Source: Chloroflexota bacterium (lineage in GTDB: Bacteria > Chloroflexota > Dehalococcoidia > Tepidiformales > Tepidiformaceae). From it: DNA of 64,000 nt. This document shows positions 8,611 to 18,901 of this stretch, one piece after another. Location of the stretch: assembly GCA_026705605.1 (NCBI GenBank), contig JAPPAK010000001.1, positions 620,001 to 684,000 of the forward strand. Direction: 5' to 3'. The first letter of the stretch is position 1. Every line of letters begins with the position of its first letter. The notes below the pieces were generated by a model, which worked only from the letters and a program-made list of their open reading frames with translations, had not been told where the DNA came from and made no database searches. Made by a program: the position numbers and the translations under genes.

Positions 8611-9522
8611 CTACGGGAACGCCGGCTCGGGCGGCGCCAGGTCGTGGACCGCCAGCGTGCGCGGCATTTGCTCGAACAGCTCGTCGATGTCCCAGAACGG
8701 CGACTGCGAGAAGATCGACTGGTCCCGGAACGGCTCTCGCCAGATCGTGAACTCGTGCCCGGTGGTGCCGACCACGCGACCCGTCACGCTCCCGCCCTCG
8801 TCCGACGCCAGGTAGACGATCGCGGGCACCACGTTCTTCGGGTCCATCTTCGTGCCCGCCGCCGAGAGGCTCGGCGCCGGTCCCTCGCGGTCGACGCTCC
8901 GGCCGCGGTCGGTCATGCGCGTCGAGGCCGCCGGCGCGATGCAGTTCGCGGTCACGCCGTAGCGGCTCAGCGCCTGCGCGCACGAGAGCATCAGTCCGAC
9001 TTTCCCCTGCTGCGCCGCCGAGTAGTTCGGCTGCCCCGCCTCCCCCCGTTGGCCCGCCCCCGAGGTGAAGTAGATGATGCGCCCGCCCTGCCGCTCCTGC
9101 CGCCAGTAGATGGAAGCGAACTTAGTCGGCGCGAAGCACCCCTTCAGGTGCGACTTCACCGAGTCGTCCCACTCCTCCTCGTTCATGTTGAAGATCATTC
9201 GCTCGCGCAGGATGCCGTGCGCGCAGACGAGGATGTCGAGCTTGCCCCAGCGCTCCAGGGCGGTGCGAACCAGCCCCTCCGCCACGTCCATCTCCGACAC
9301 GTCGCCGATGGCCGCCACGGCCTCCCCGCCTGCCGCCGTGATCTCGTCGACGACGGCGTTGACGCGCGTCGGGTCGACGCCCATCCGCCCCTCCACGTCC
9401 GCCCCCGTGTCGGCCACGATGACCTTTGCGCCCTGCTCCGCGAATATCCGGCAGATCCAGGAGCCCATGCCCCCGGCCCCGCCCGTCACGATTGCCGTTT
9501 TGCCTTCCAGGTGCTTCGCCAT
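8611..9522 (-). CDS. SDR family oxidoreductase (tandem copy B)
   Basis: MAKHLEGKTAIVTGGAGGMGSWICRIF; YSAAQQGK; very similar to copy A. Confidence 0.88.
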   Translation of the reverse strand: MAKHLEGKTAIVTGGAGGMGSWICRIFAEQGAKVIVADTGADVEGRMGVDPTRVNAVVDEITAAGGEAVAAIGDVSEMDVAEGLVRTALERWGKLDILVCAHGILRERMIFNMNEEEWDDSVKSHLKGCFAPTKFASIYWRQERQGGRIIYFTSGAGQRGEAGQPNYSAAQQGKVGLMLSCAQALSRYGVTANCIAPAASTRMTDRGRSVDREGPAPSLSAAGTKMDPKNVVPAIVYLASDEGGSVTGRVVGTTGHEFTIWREPFRDQSIFSQSPFWDIDELFEQMPRTLAVHDLAPPEPAFP

Positions 9523-9578
9523 AGCGCGCGCAGCCTAGGTGTGCCGCGCAGGCGCGTCAACGCAGGGCGTCGCCAGGA

Positions 9579-9965
9579 CTATGCGACCACCTTGCAGCGG
9601 ATCGCGGACCAGTCGTCGTCGACTGCTACCTGCGCGACCGTCTGCAGACCCACCGTCAGTGCGTAGCGGCGGATGTCGTCCCGATTGATGTCGGCGCTGA
9701 GGTGTTTCGAGGTGCCCTTCGGGTACGCGATCCAGAGCTTGCCGTCTGGTTTGAGGAGCGCCTTCAGGCGCGGCGCCTCCGCTTCCAGAGCCGCCCGAGT
9801 GCTCACAAACACCTGGATGACGTCGAATGTCCCTTCGGGTGCTTCCCACACCTCCATGCTCTCGGGCGCCGCGAGCACGGTGGCGTAGCCGTCCGGTGCG
9901 CCCACGAGCAGCAGGCGCTCGCCTGCTCGCAGGTGCATGCGCTCCGCCAGGGGCTTCGTCGGCAT
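9579..9965 (-). CDS. hypothetical protein (128 aa; DUF3052-like)
   Basis: MPTKPLAERMHLRAGERLLLVGAPDGY...LLKPDGKLWIAYPKGTSK. Confidence 0.65.
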   Translation of the reverse strand: MPTKPLAERMHLRAGERLLLVGAPDGYATVLAAPESMEVWEAPEGTFDVIQVFVSTRAALEAEAPRLKALLKPDGKLWIAYPKGTSKHLSADINRDDIRRYALTVGLQTVAQVAVDDDWSAIRCKVVA

Positions 9966-10006
9966 CGCTCGAATCCTACGGGAGTGGTGCGCACCCGCCC
10001 CCTATC

Positions 10007-10519
10007 ATGATTGCGATGCCCCGCCTCGCCCTCCCCCGCCTGCGACGCAGCGACTTCGGCTTCCTCGCTCTGGCCGCTGTCATCGTGGGCGGCGACCTGC
10101 TGACAAAGTGGCTCATTCGCAACGGGCTCGATCGCGGGGATGCCTGGCCCGACCCCGACTGGAACGTCCGCATCGTGCACTTCACGAACACCGGCGCCGC
10201 CTTCGGCATCCTCGAGGGGGCGGGACCGCTGCTCGTCGTCGCGGGCGTCGTTGGCGTGGCCCTCATCCTCGTCTACCTCTTCAATCCCGGCATGGCGAGC
10301 CCCCTTGTCCGGGCTGGACTCGCGCTCATGCTGGGGGGCGCCATCGGGAACCTCATCGACCGTGTCGGCGACGGCAAGGTCACCGACTTCATCAAGTTCC
10401 CCGAGTGGCCCGCCTTTAACGTCGCCGACTCCGCTATTACGATCGGTGCGGTGATCCTCGTATGGGCGTTCGTGACTCAGACGCAGACGGGCCAGGAAGA
10501 CGGCGACAGCTCCTCGTGA
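10007..10519 (+). CDS. lspA: lipoprotein signal peptidase II
   Basis: GGDLLTKWLIRN, FTNTGAAFGIL, GGAIGNLIDRV, VTDFIKF, FNVADSAITIG motifs. Confidence 0.95.
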   Translation: MIAMPRLALPRLRRSDFGFLALAAVIVGGDLLTKWLIRNGLDRGDAWPDPDWNVRIVHFTNTGAAFGILEGAGPLLVVAGVVGVALILVYLFNPGMASPLVRAGLALMLGGAIGNLIDRVGDGKVTDFIKFPEWPAFNVADSAITIGAVILVWAFVTQTQTGQEDGDSSS

Positions 10520-11439
10520 CCGAGGAGGGCCGCCTCGATGCCGTTCTCGCCGCCGCCTTTCCCGACCTCAGCCGCGCCCGCGTGCAGCGCCTCATCGCCA
10601 ACGAACACGTCCTCGTCGACGGCGCCCCCGCCCGCAAGTCGACGTACGTCCACGAGGGCGACGAGGTCGCCGTCACCCTCCCCGACACACCCCGCGAGGC
10701 CATCCCCAGTGGCCTCTCCCTCCCCGTCCTGTACGAGGACGGTCACGTCCTCGCCATCGACAAGCCCGCGGGCCTCCTGGTGCACGACGCCCCCGCCGAG
10801 CCCTGCGCCCCCAACGTTGCTGCCTGGTTCGTCGAGCACTATCCGAGCGGAGCCGCCGCCTTCGACGTCGAACGTCCCGGCATCGTTCACCGCCTCGACA
10901 AGCACACCAGCGGCGTGCTCCTTCTCGCGAAGACTCCCCCCGCCCAGACCGCCCTCAGCGCCGCCTTCGAGGCCCGCGAGACGCACAAGGAGTACCTCGC
11001 CCTCTGCGACGGCATCCCCCAGCGCGATCGCGCCGTCATCGACGCCGACATCGCCCGCAGCCACGCCGATCGCCGCCGCATGGCCGTCGCGTCCGACGGC
11101 CGCAGCGCCCAGACCGAGTACGAGGTCCTCGCTGCCGCTCGCGAACGCTCGCTGGTCCTGGCGAAGCCCCTCACCGGCCGCACCCACCAGATCCGCGTCC
11201 ACCTCGCCGCCATCGGCGCCCCCGTCGCCGGCGACGAGCTGTATGGCCGCGGCCCCGGCCCGCGCCACCTCCTCCATGCCTGGCGACTGACCGTCCCCCA
11301 CCCGGCGGGCGGCGAGCTCACCGTGACCGCGCCCCTCCCTCCCGACATGCTCGCCGCCATCGACGACGCCGGCTTTGGGGCACAGGCCGCCCCCTACGCC
11401 GAGTCCGTCGACCCCACCCGCACGGAGGCGCCCGCATGA
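10462..11439 (+). CDS. RluA family pseudouridine synthase
   Basis: S4 domain plus HRLDKHTSGVLLLAKT and GRTHQIRVHLAAIGAPVAGDELYG. Confidence 0.93.
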   Translation: MGVRDSDADGPGRRRQLLVTEEGRLDAVLAAAFPDLSRARVQRLIANEHVLVDGAPARKSTYVHEGDEVAVTLPDTPREAIPSGLSLPVLYEDGHVLAIDKPAGLLVHDAPAEPCAPNVAAWFVEHYPSGAAAFDVERPGIVHRLDKHTSGVLLLAKTPPAQTALSAAFEARETHKEYLALCDGIPQRDRAVIDADIARSHADRRRMAVASDGRSAQTEYEVLAAARERSLVLAKPLTGRTHQIRVHLAAIGAPVAGDELYGRGPGPRHLLHAWRLTVPHPAGGELTVTAPLPPDMLAAIDDAGFGAQAAPYAESVDPTRTEAPA

Positions 11440-12905
11440 CCGGCTCCGTGCGCACCCGCTTCGCCCCCAGCCCCACCGGCGAGCTGCACATCGGCGGCCT
11501 GCGCACGGCCCTTTTCGGGTGGGCCTTCGTCCAGGCGAACGGCGGCCAGTTCGTCCTCCGCATCGAGGACACGGACCAGAGCCGCTACGTCGAGGGCTCG
11601 GTCGAGAACATCTACGAGGGTCTCCGCTGGCTTGGCATCGAGTGGGACGAGGGCCCGGACGTCGGCGGCCCGCACGGCCCCTACGTCCAGTCGGAGCGCC
11701 TCGAGAAGTACCACGCCGTCGCCGATGAGTTGCGCGCATGCGGTCGTGCGTATCGCTGCTTCTGCACCGCCGAGCGACTCGCCCAGCTGCGCAAGGACCA
11801 GCAGAGGGACGGCCTCGCTCCCGGGTACGACGGGCGCTGCCGCGGCCTCGACCCCGTAGAAGCCGAGGAGCGGGCCCGCACCGAGCCCTCAGTCCTGCGT
11901 TTCCGCATGGACCGGACGGGCACGACCACCTTCCCGGACCTCATCCGGGGCGACGTCACCTTCCAGAACTCCCTCCAGGATGACTTCGTCCTCCTCAAGA
12001 CCGACGGCTACCCCACCTACCACCTGGCCATGCTCGTCGACGACCACGACATGGAGATCACGCACGTCATTCGCGGCGAGGAGTGGCTGGCGAGCGGCCC
12101 CCGCCACCTCCAGCTCTACGAGGCGATGGACTGGCAGCCGCCCCGGTTCGCCCACCTCCCCGTCCTCGTCGACCGCGACGGACGCAAGCTCTCCAAGCGC
12201 TCGGGTGACGTGGCCGCGCTCGACTACCGCGACAACGGCTACCTCCCCGAGGCGACCCTCAACTTTCTCGCCTTCCTCGGCTGGTCCCTCGACGACCACA
12301 CCACCCACATCACCCCCGAGGAGTTGACCCGCGTCTTCTCCCTCGACCGCGTGGTCTCCAACCCCGCCTTCTTCGATGTCGAGCGCCTCGACGCGCTCAA
12401 CGGCCACTACATCCGCTCCCTTGACCCCGCCGCCTGGCGCAACCTCGTTGCCGACTGGCTCGATCGCGGCCTCCCCGCCGACATCCCTCGCCCCCTCGAT
12501 GCTGACCTTGTGACAGCTGCCGCGCCCCTCCTCCAGGAGCGCGTCGCCCGCCTCGATGAGGTCGCCGGGCTCTCGCGCTTCCTCTTCGCCGACTTGCCCG
12601 ACTATCCCCCCGAGCTCCTGACCGAGCGCATCAAGGGCGACACGGAGTTGGCCGCTCGCACCCTCGATGCCGCCATCGATGCCGTTGAAGCCGTCAGCCC
12701 CGAGGCCTGGGCGCCGGAGCCGGTCGAAGCGGCCCTGCGGTCGCTCCAGGACACGCTCGACCTGAAGCTGCGGAAGTTCGTTTCCGTCCTCTACGTGGCA
12801 ATCATGGGCGCCCCGCGCGGCATCCCGCTGTTCGACTCCGTGGCGCTCCTTGGGCGCGACGAGGCGCTCACCCGCCTCCGGTCCGCCCGGGCGAAGCTCG
12901 CCTGA
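11436..12905 (+). CDS. gltX: glutamate--tRNA ligase
   Basis: TRFAPSPTGELHIGGLRTALF, RIEDTDQSR, KLSKRSGD; ATGA overlap with upstream gene. Confidence 0.96.
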   Translation: MTGSVRTRFAPSPTGELHIGGLRTALFGWAFVQANGGQFVLRIEDTDQSRYVEGSVENIYEGLRWLGIEWDEGPDVGGPHGPYVQSERLEKYHAVADELRACGRAYRCFCTAERLAQLRKDQQRDGLAPGYDGRCRGLDPVEAEERARTEPSVLRFRMDRTGTTTFPDLIRGDVTFQNSLQDDFVLLKTDGYPTYHLAMLVDDHDMEITHVIRGEEWLASGPRHLQLYEAMDWQPPRFAHLPVLVDRDGRKLSKRSGDVAALDYRDNGYLPEATLNFLAFLGWSLDDHTTHITPEELTRVFSLDRVVSNPAFFDVERLDALNGHYIRSLDPAAWRNLVADWLDRGLPADIPRPLDADLVTAAAPLLQERVARLDEVAGLSRFLFADLPDYPPELLTERIKGDTELAARTLDAAIDAVEAVSPEAWAPEPVEAALRSLQDTLDLKLRKFVSVLYVAIMGAPRGIPLFDSVALLGRDEALTRLRSARAKLA

Positions 12906-12908
12906 GCC

Positions 12909-13910
12909 CTACCGCAGCGCCACCGTCGCGTCGCGTTTGCGCGGCAGGTTGAACCACGCGTCGTCGCAGAAGGCGAGGTCGTCCTCGCTCAGCGTCAGCT
13001 CCGCGCCGCCGACGGAGTCCTCGATCTGCTCCGGTCGGCTCGCTCCCACGATCGCCGACGTGATCCCGTCCTGCGCGATCACCCACCCGATGGCCGCGTG
13101 CGTCAGCGACGTGTTGCGCTCGGCGAAGTACGTCCGTAGCCGCTCGACCTCGCGGAACTGCACATCGTCCCAGTAGCGGGCGCGGTAGCGCGGCCCCGCG
13201 TTCCCGAGGGTGAAGCGCGTTTGCTCGCGCAGGTCCTCGGTGCCGGTGTACTTCCCGGTCAGCATGCCGCCCGCCAGCGGGTTGTAGGCGATGACGCCCA
13301 CACCCTCCGACCGGCACAGGGGCAGCAGCTCGTTCTCGATCTCCCGAAAGAGGATGTTGTAGCGAGGCTGGTCGCAGTCGTACCGCGCGATGCCGAGTCG
13401 CTCGCTCGCCCCGATCGCCCGAGCCAGTTGCCAGGCCTGGTAGTTCGAGCATCCGATGTAGCGCACCTTTCCCCAGCGCACGAGGTCATCGAGCGCCTTC
13501 AGCGTCTCCTCGATGGGTGTGCTCTCGTCGGGGAAGTGAGTCTGGTACAGGTCGATGTAGTCCGTGCCCAGCCGCTTCAGGCTCGCGTCGACGGCGCCCA
13601 GGATGTGCTGGCGCGAGAGTCCGCGGTCGTTCGGTCCCGACCCCGTCGCCCCCCACGCCTTCGTCGCCAGCACGACCTTGTCGCGGGGCATCGTCGCGAG
13701 CCACTTCCCTACGATCGTCTCGGTGGCGCCCGTCTCCTCGCTCCCCATCGGGTAGGCGTCGGCCGTATCGAGGAAGTTCACACCCGCGTCCCAGGCGGCG
13801 CCCATGATGCGCAGGGCCGCCTGCTCCTCGGTCTGGAACCCGAACGTCATCGTCCCCAGGCAGATCGTCGAGACGCGCAGGCCTGTGCGTCCCATCCTTC
13901 GGTACTCCAT
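12909..13910 (-). CDS. aldo/keto reductase
   Basis: MEYRRMGRTGLRVSTICLGTMTFG; DTADAYPMG; YIDLYQTH; GCSNYQ. Confidence 0.93.
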   Translation of the reverse strand: MEYRRMGRTGLRVSTICLGTMTFGFQTEEQAALRIMGAAWDAGVNFLDTADAYPMGSEETGATETIVGKWLATMPRDKVVLATKAWGATGSGPNDRGLSRQHILGAVDASLKRLGTDYIDLYQTHFPDESTPIEETLKALDDLVRWGKVRYIGCSNYQAWQLARAIGASERLGIARYDCDQPRYNILFREIENELLPLCRSEGVGVIAYNPLAGGMLTGKYTGTEDLREQTRFTLGNAGPRYRARYWDDVQFREVERLRTYFAERNTSLTHAAIGWVIAQDGITSAIVGASRPEQIEDSVGGAELTLSEDDLAFCDDAWFNLPRKRDATVALR

Positions 13911-13932
13911 CGTGTCTCTCCTTGCCGTGCCC

Positions 13933-16098
13933 CTACGAACGGAGGTGCGGTTCCAGCAGCTCGACGTAGAAGCTTGCCCACTCGGGCCGCAGGTGGGTGC
14001 CATCTTTCCACAGCACCTCGGGACGCTCCTCGATCGCTGCCCGCCAGTCGACCAGGAACGCGCCCTCGTGCCGCTCGACGCCCTCGCGGATGACCTCGTT
14101 GTTCCCCTGCTCCCACGAGCGACTCACGCGCAACGTCAGGAACACGACGCGCCGCTCCGGCCCTACGACCTCCATGATCTGGTCGAATTGTTTGGCAGTG
14201 AACGTGCCGTTGTTGCCGAGGTGCAGCAGCACGACCTCCCCGAGCTGGCCGTTCGCCTTTCGCTCGTTCAGCAACCTGATCGCCTGCGAGACCTGCCGCC
14301 CCACGGAAGCGTCGAGGTCGATGCCCGGGATGTCTTCGGCCAGCTGGTGCGCGGCCCCGAGCATCACCGAGTCGCCAATCGCTGTGACACGTACGTTGAT
14401 GGAGTCGCCTGCCACAACCCGACCGGCCGGTTCCGGTCCTCCTGCCTCGGGCGCTGTTCGCTTTGGCGCCAGCACGTCCGACTGGAAGGCGTCCGTCATC
14501 GCGGACAGCGATGCCGCCTGCTCGGCGGCCGCTGGCACGGCCGGGTCGTGAGCCGCCACGGCCAGGACCAGTGGGTCTCCGGCGGCCGCCGCAGCGACTG
14601 AACCGGTCTCCCCCGCCTGCGACGCGGGCAAGTCGAACAGCGCGGGTGGCGAACCATTTCGCGGGCCCTGCAGTGACACCACCCGGTACGGATCCTCCGT
14701 CCTCGCTGAGGCTGCTTCCGTTGCCACGGCATCCGTATTCACCAGCCGTAGGCGCACAAAGGCGAAGTACGGGGGCTCCTCCTCGGCAGGCGTCAGCGTC
14801 ATGAAGATCGCGACCACGGCCACGCCGGCCGCCGTCGCCGTACCCGCCAGCGCCAGCGTTCCCCGCCGCCATTGCGGCGTCGCGGCGCCTTCCCAGAGCT
14901 GCTTCCACAGTCGTCCCAGCGCGCCCTCGCGGATCGGCTTCTCCACCCAGCGGTACGACCCCTCCGCCAGCGCCAGCGTGATCGCGACCTGCACGGCGAA
15001 GAGCGGCACGCCGTCGAACGGCACGTCGACGCCGGGGCGAGTCAGGACCATCACCGGCCAGTGCCAGAGGTAGATGCCGTACGAACGCACCCCCACCCAG
15101 CGCAGGACCGGCGTTCCCAGCCCCTGGGTCAGGGGGGAACGTTCGTGCGTCGCCGCCACGATCAGGGCAGCGGTCGCGACACCCACCAGCGCGAAGCCGC
15201 CCTGGTACAGGAACGGCGTGCTTCCGTCGGCCAGCAACGTGAGTCCGACGAGCGTTCCCAGGCCGGCGATCCCGGCTAGCGTGAGCGCTGACATTCCCGC
15301 CAGCGCCCGCAGGCCGCTCTCGCCGTCGCTCTGCCGCGCGCTCCAGACAAACGCCAGCGCTGCCCCAATGAGAAGGCCGGAGGCGCGAGTGTCGGTTCCG
15401 TAGTAGATGCGCGTGACCGCGCTCCCCGGCTCGTACAGCGCCGCCATCGCGATCGCGGAGGCGGCCGCCCCGCCGAGGATCAGGGCCAGCGTGAGCCGGT
15501 TCCGCAGCAGCGCCAGTCCCCCCGCCATCAGCAGGGGCCACACGACGTAGAACTGCTCCTCCACCGCCAGCGACCAGAGATGGCGCAGCAGTGAGGGGCG
15601 CTCCCACGAATCGAAGTACGTCTCGCCCGCGACGATCAGGTCCCAGTTCGTGACGTAGGCGAGGGCCGCCGCGATGTCGCGTCGAAGCCCGGCCGCTTCA
15701 CCCGACTCGAAGATGACCGTGTAGGCCGCTACCGCGAACAGCAGCAGGAACAGCGCCGGCAGCAGCCGTCGCGCTCGCCGCATCCAGAACGCCCCCAGCG
15801 CGATCCGCCCGCTGCTCTCGCGTTCGGCCAGCAGCGCCCGCGTGATGATGTACCCGCTGATGACGAAGAAGACCTCTACGCCCAGAAACCCGCCCGGCGT
15901 GATGCCCAGCGCCGAGTGGAAGAGCACGACCGCGATCACGGCAAGCGCCCGCATCCCGTCGAGGCCCGGCAGGTAACGCTGCTGGGGAGGGGCGGGTGGG
16001 ACCGGGGAGAGCGGTCTCTGACGGGCGGGCGTCGGCCCCGGACGGGTTTCCGGGGCGGCCAACCCGTGCTGGATGGCCAATAGCGGCAATAGAGACAA
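13933..16098 (-). CDS. membrane acyltransferase 3 (OafA/YrhL-like) with C-terminal SGNH domain
   Basis: RYLPGLDGMRALAVIAVVLFHS; VFFVISGYIITR; C-terminal IGDSVMLGA and DGTHLRPE. Confidence 0.92.
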   Translation of the reverse strand: MSLLPLLAIQHGLAAPETRPGPTPARQRPLSPVPPAPPQQRYLPGLDGMRALAVIAVVLFHSALGITPGGFLGVEVFFVISGYIITRALLAERESSGRIALGAFWMRRARRLLPALFLLLFAVAAYTVIFESGEAAGLRRDIAAALAYVTNWDLIVAGETYFDSWERPSLLRHLWSLAVEEQFYVVWPLLMAGGLALLRNRLTLALILGGAAASAIAMAALYEPGSAVTRIYYGTDTRASGLLIGAALAFVWSARQSDGESGLRALAGMSALTLAGIAGLGTLVGLTLLADGSTPFLYQGGFALVGVATAALIVAATHERSPLTQGLGTPVLRWVGVRSYGIYLWHWPVMVLTRPGVDVPFDGVPLFAVQVAITLALAEGSYRWVEKPIREGALGRLWKQLWEGAATPQWRRGTLALAGTATAAGVAVVAIFMTLTPAEEEPPYFAFVRLRLVNTDAVATEAASARTEDPYRVVSLQGPRNGSPPALFDLPASQAGETGSVAAAAAGDPLVLAVAAHDPAVPAAAEQAASLSAMTDAFQSDVLAPKRTAPEAGGPEPAGRVVAGDSINVRVTAIGDSVMLGAAHQLAEDIPGIDLDASVGRQVSQAIRLLNERKANGQLGEVVLLHLGNNGTFTAKQFDQIMEVVGPERRVVFLTLRVSRSWEQGNNEVIREGVERHEGAFLVDWRAAIEERPEVLWKDGTHLRPEWASFYVELLEPHLRS

Positions 16099-16177
16099 GG
16101 CTGCGAAGGATACGTCAACGTCCTCTTAGGTGCGCCCGCAGTCTCTCCGTCCGCTACCCTCGTGGGCGGAGGTGGTC

Positions 16178-17011
16178 TTGACCGCAGCAGGAACTCGCGA
16201 GTGGCGAATCGTGGCCTTCCTCGACCACGAGGACGACCCCGCGACCATGGCCAACCCCGTCCACAGCACCGATTTCGCCCGCGAGCTCGGCTTCGCCGGA
16301 CCGCTCGTCGCGGGCGCGACCGTCTGGGGCTGGAGTGTGCCTGCCATTCTCGAAACGCTCGGCGACATATGGCTCGACAGGAGTTGGGCGCGCTTCCGCT
16401 TCCGGCAGCCCGTCTATCCCGGTGACGAAGTCCGTATCACGCTTTCCCCCGGCGAAGGTGGCGCCTTCGCCCTCCGCATGATCAATCCCGCGGGTGTCGA
16501 CTGCGTCGCGGGGGAAGTGGGCCTCGGCGCCAACGCTGTGCTCGCCGAGTTCGACGCCGCGGAACGCATGGACCCTGCCCCCAGCCCGGACCCGCAGCCC
16601 GAGCTGCGCGTCGACCCCGCCCTCGTTGGCGCCGACTGGACGCCCATGGCCGTCGACGCCTCCCACGAGACCCTGCGTGCCTACATGCAGCTCAGCCACC
16701 GCTCCGACGATCCGCGTTTCGCCGGCGATGCGGCCCGCCTCCACCCGGCCTGGCTGGTGGCGCGCGCGGAGGCCCTCATGCGCCACAATTTCGCCATCTC
16801 CAGCTCCATCCACACCCGCAGCGAGGTCGAATTCCTCGCGCCCGCCCCCGTCGGCGGCGAAGTCGTCACGGCCGGGCGCTGCGTCGCCGTCTACGAACGC
16901 AAGGGCCGCCCCATCGTTGAGTTCGACTGCCTCGTGCGGGGCCCCGACGGCCGCGAACTCGCCCGCATGCGCCACACCACCATCTTCGACGCTACGGCAG
17001 GTGTTTCATGA
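16178..17011 (+). CDS. MaoC-like (double hotdog) dehydratase
   Basis: NPVHSTDFARELGFAGPLVAGATVWGW; second hotdog with HPAWLVARAEALMRHNF; start uncertain (TTG 16178 after GGAGG). Confidence 0.72.
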   Translation: MTAAGTREWRIVAFLDHEDDPATMANPVHSTDFARELGFAGPLVAGATVWGWSVPAILETLGDIWLDRSWARFRFRQPVYPGDEVRITLSPGEGGAFALRMINPAGVDCVAGEVGLGANAVLAEFDAAERMDPAPSPDPQPELRVDPALVGADWTPMAVDASHETLRAYMQLSHRSDDPRFAGDAARLHPAWLVARAEALMRHNFAISSSIHTRSEVEFLAPAPVGGEVVTAGRCVAVYERKGRPIVEFDCLVRGPDGRELARMRHTTIFDATAGVS

Positions 17012-17541
17012 TCGACTCGATCGGCGGTTTCCTTCGCTACTTCGACGGCGTCCATCGCCGCGCATTGCGCGATGTTGCCTCTCTGCCTCCCGAAGCCGCT
17101 TCCTGGAAGCCCCCCGCCGGCGAGGGCGAAGCCGCCTGGGATGTCCCCGACCTCGTGGCCCACATCGCTCGCTCCCGCGGCTTCTTCGTGGGCGTCTACC
17201 ACGACGAGGGCTGGATCATGCCCCCCGCCCCCGACACCTCCTCCCCCGAACTGTGGGCGGCCGCTCTCGAGGAGAGCGCCGCCGCCCTCCAGGAGCGTCT
17301 CCAGGACACGCCCGACGAGTGGCTCCAGCGCCGCGTGCCCTTGATCGAGGGCGACGCCACGCTCGCCGGCTGGCGCGTCCTCATGATGCTGGTCGAACAC
17401 GAGGTCCATCACCGTAGCCAGATCGATACCTACGCCGGACTGAACGGGTGGTCTCCCCCCGACATCTTTGGGATGAGCGCCGAGGGCCTCGCCGATCGTG
17501 AGGACGCCCAGCGCCGGCGCCTCGCCGAACGCGGCGGTTAG
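17008..17541 (+). CDS. DinB-like / maleylpyruvate isomerase-like protein
   Basis: ATGA overlap; VAHIARSRGFF...; LVEHEVHHRSQIDTYAGL metal-binding His pattern. Confidence 0.82.
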   Translation: MIDSIGGFLRYFDGVHRRALRDVASLPPEAASWKPPAGEGEAAWDVPDLVAHIARSRGFFVGVYHDEGWIMPPAPDTSSPELWAAALEESAAALQERLQDTPDEWLQRRVPLIEGDATLAGWRVLMMLVEHEVHHRSQIDTYAGLNGWSPPDIFGMSAEGLADREDAQRRRLAERGG

Positions 17542-17597
17542 CCCGCCGAATCGCGCTTCCCGTTTCCGCCCCGTAGGCTGCGCGCGGAGGGTGCGAT

Positions 17598-18398
17598 ATG
17601 AGCGTGATGGATGACTTCCGGATGGACGGCCACGTTGGCGTGATCACCGGCGGCGGCCGCGGAATCGGCGAGGGGATCGCCTTCGCCATGGCCGATGCCG
17701 GCGCCGATGTCGTCGTCGCCGCCCGCCGCGAGAACGACCTTGCCCGCGTCGTCGAGGGCGTCGAGGCGCGCGGGGGACGCGGCCTCGCCGTTCCCACCGA
17801 CGTGCTCGACCGGGCCGCCATCGATCGCCTTGTCGCCGCCACCGTCGAGGCCTTCGGCAAGATCACCGTCTGGGTGAACAACGCCGGCGGCAGCCAGGAC
17901 AGCGCCGTACGCGACCTCGCGGAGACCCCCGACGAGTACTGGGACGAGATGATCGAGTTCAACCTCACCTCCGCCTTCCTCGGCATCCGCGCCGCCCTCC
18001 CCCACATGCCCGACGGGTCGAGCATCGTCAACATCGTTTCCGGTGCCGCCCTCAACGCCGCCCCCCACACGGGCGTCTACGGGGCGGCCAAGGCCGGCGT
18101 CGTGAACATGACCATGACCCTCTCGCGCGAGCTCGCCGAGCGGCGCATCCGCGTCAACGGCATCGCGCCGGGCCCAATCTTCACCGAGCAGTTCGCCGCC
18201 ATGTTCCCCATGACCGAGGAGGAGCAGGAGGCCTACGGCAACCGGCTCCCCACCGGCCGCATGGGCAGGCCCAGCGACATCGGTGCGGGTGTCGTCTACC
18301 TCGCCTCCGAGGCCGGTTCCTGGATCACCGGCCAGACCATCGCCATCAACGGCGGGCACGTGCCCGGCTCCATCGCCGTCGTCCATCGCGGCGAATAG
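17598..18398 (+). CDS. SDR family oxidoreductase
   Basis: VGVITGGGRGIGEGIAFAMADAGADVVVAARR; NNAGGSQDS; YGAAKAG. Confidence 0.92.
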   Translation: MSVMDDFRMDGHVGVITGGGRGIGEGIAFAMADAGADVVVAARRENDLARVVEGVEARGGRGLAVPTDVLDRAAIDRLVAATVEAFGKITVWVNNAGGSQDSAVRDLAETPDEYWDEMIEFNLTSAFLGIRAALPHMPDGSSIVNIVSGAALNAAPHTGVYGAAKAGVVNMTMTLSRELAERRIRVNGIAPGPIFTEQFAAMFPMTEEEQEAYGNRLPTGRMGRPSDIGAGVVYLASEAGSWITGQTIAINGGHVPGSIAVVHRGE

Positions 18399-18430
18399 CC
18401 GCCCCAACACCCACTCAGGAGGAAGAACCA

Positions 18431-18892
18431 ATGAGTATCACCAAGCAGGAACTCGTCGAAGGCATCCGCTTCGCCGGACGCCGCGCCGCGGCCGCCCTCG
18501 AGCATGTCCCCGACTTCGACCGCCAGCTCGCCCAGGAGTGGACCACCGCCGACGCCTTCCGGCACATCGCCGCCGGTGCGGGCTCCCTCGAGGGCTTCTA
18601 CGGTGGCCTCAGCACGGGCGCATTCGAGTCGTTCAGCAATGACGATGCCGCTGCCGGCAACGCCCGCACGATCGAGCGCATGGCCGAGGTCTCCCGCGAG
18701 GAGCTCGGGACCATGATTCTCGAAGGCTCCGAGACCTCGGCCGCCTTCGCCGAGACGCTCGACGAGGACGATCTCGCCACGGTGGTCACCCTCGGCGACT
18801 ACCGCATGCCCAAGGCCGAGCTCGTCGCCCAGATCTGGATCCATCACCCCATCCACCACGCCTACGAGGCGAGCCAGCGCTGGCCCCTGTAG
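18431..18892 (+). CDS. DinB-like protein
   Basis: MSITKQELVEGIRFAGRRAAAALEHV...QIWIHHPIHHAYEASQR; strong AGGAGGA RBS. Confidence 0.7.
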   Translation: MSITKQELVEGIRFAGRRAAAALEHVPDFDRQLAQEWTTADAFRHIAAGAGSLEGFYGGLSTGAFESFSNDDAAAGNARTIERMAEVSREELGTMILEGSETSAAFAETLDEDDLATVVTLGDYRMPKAELVAQIWIHHPIHHAYEASQRWPL

Positions 18893-18901
18893 GGGGACTC
18901 G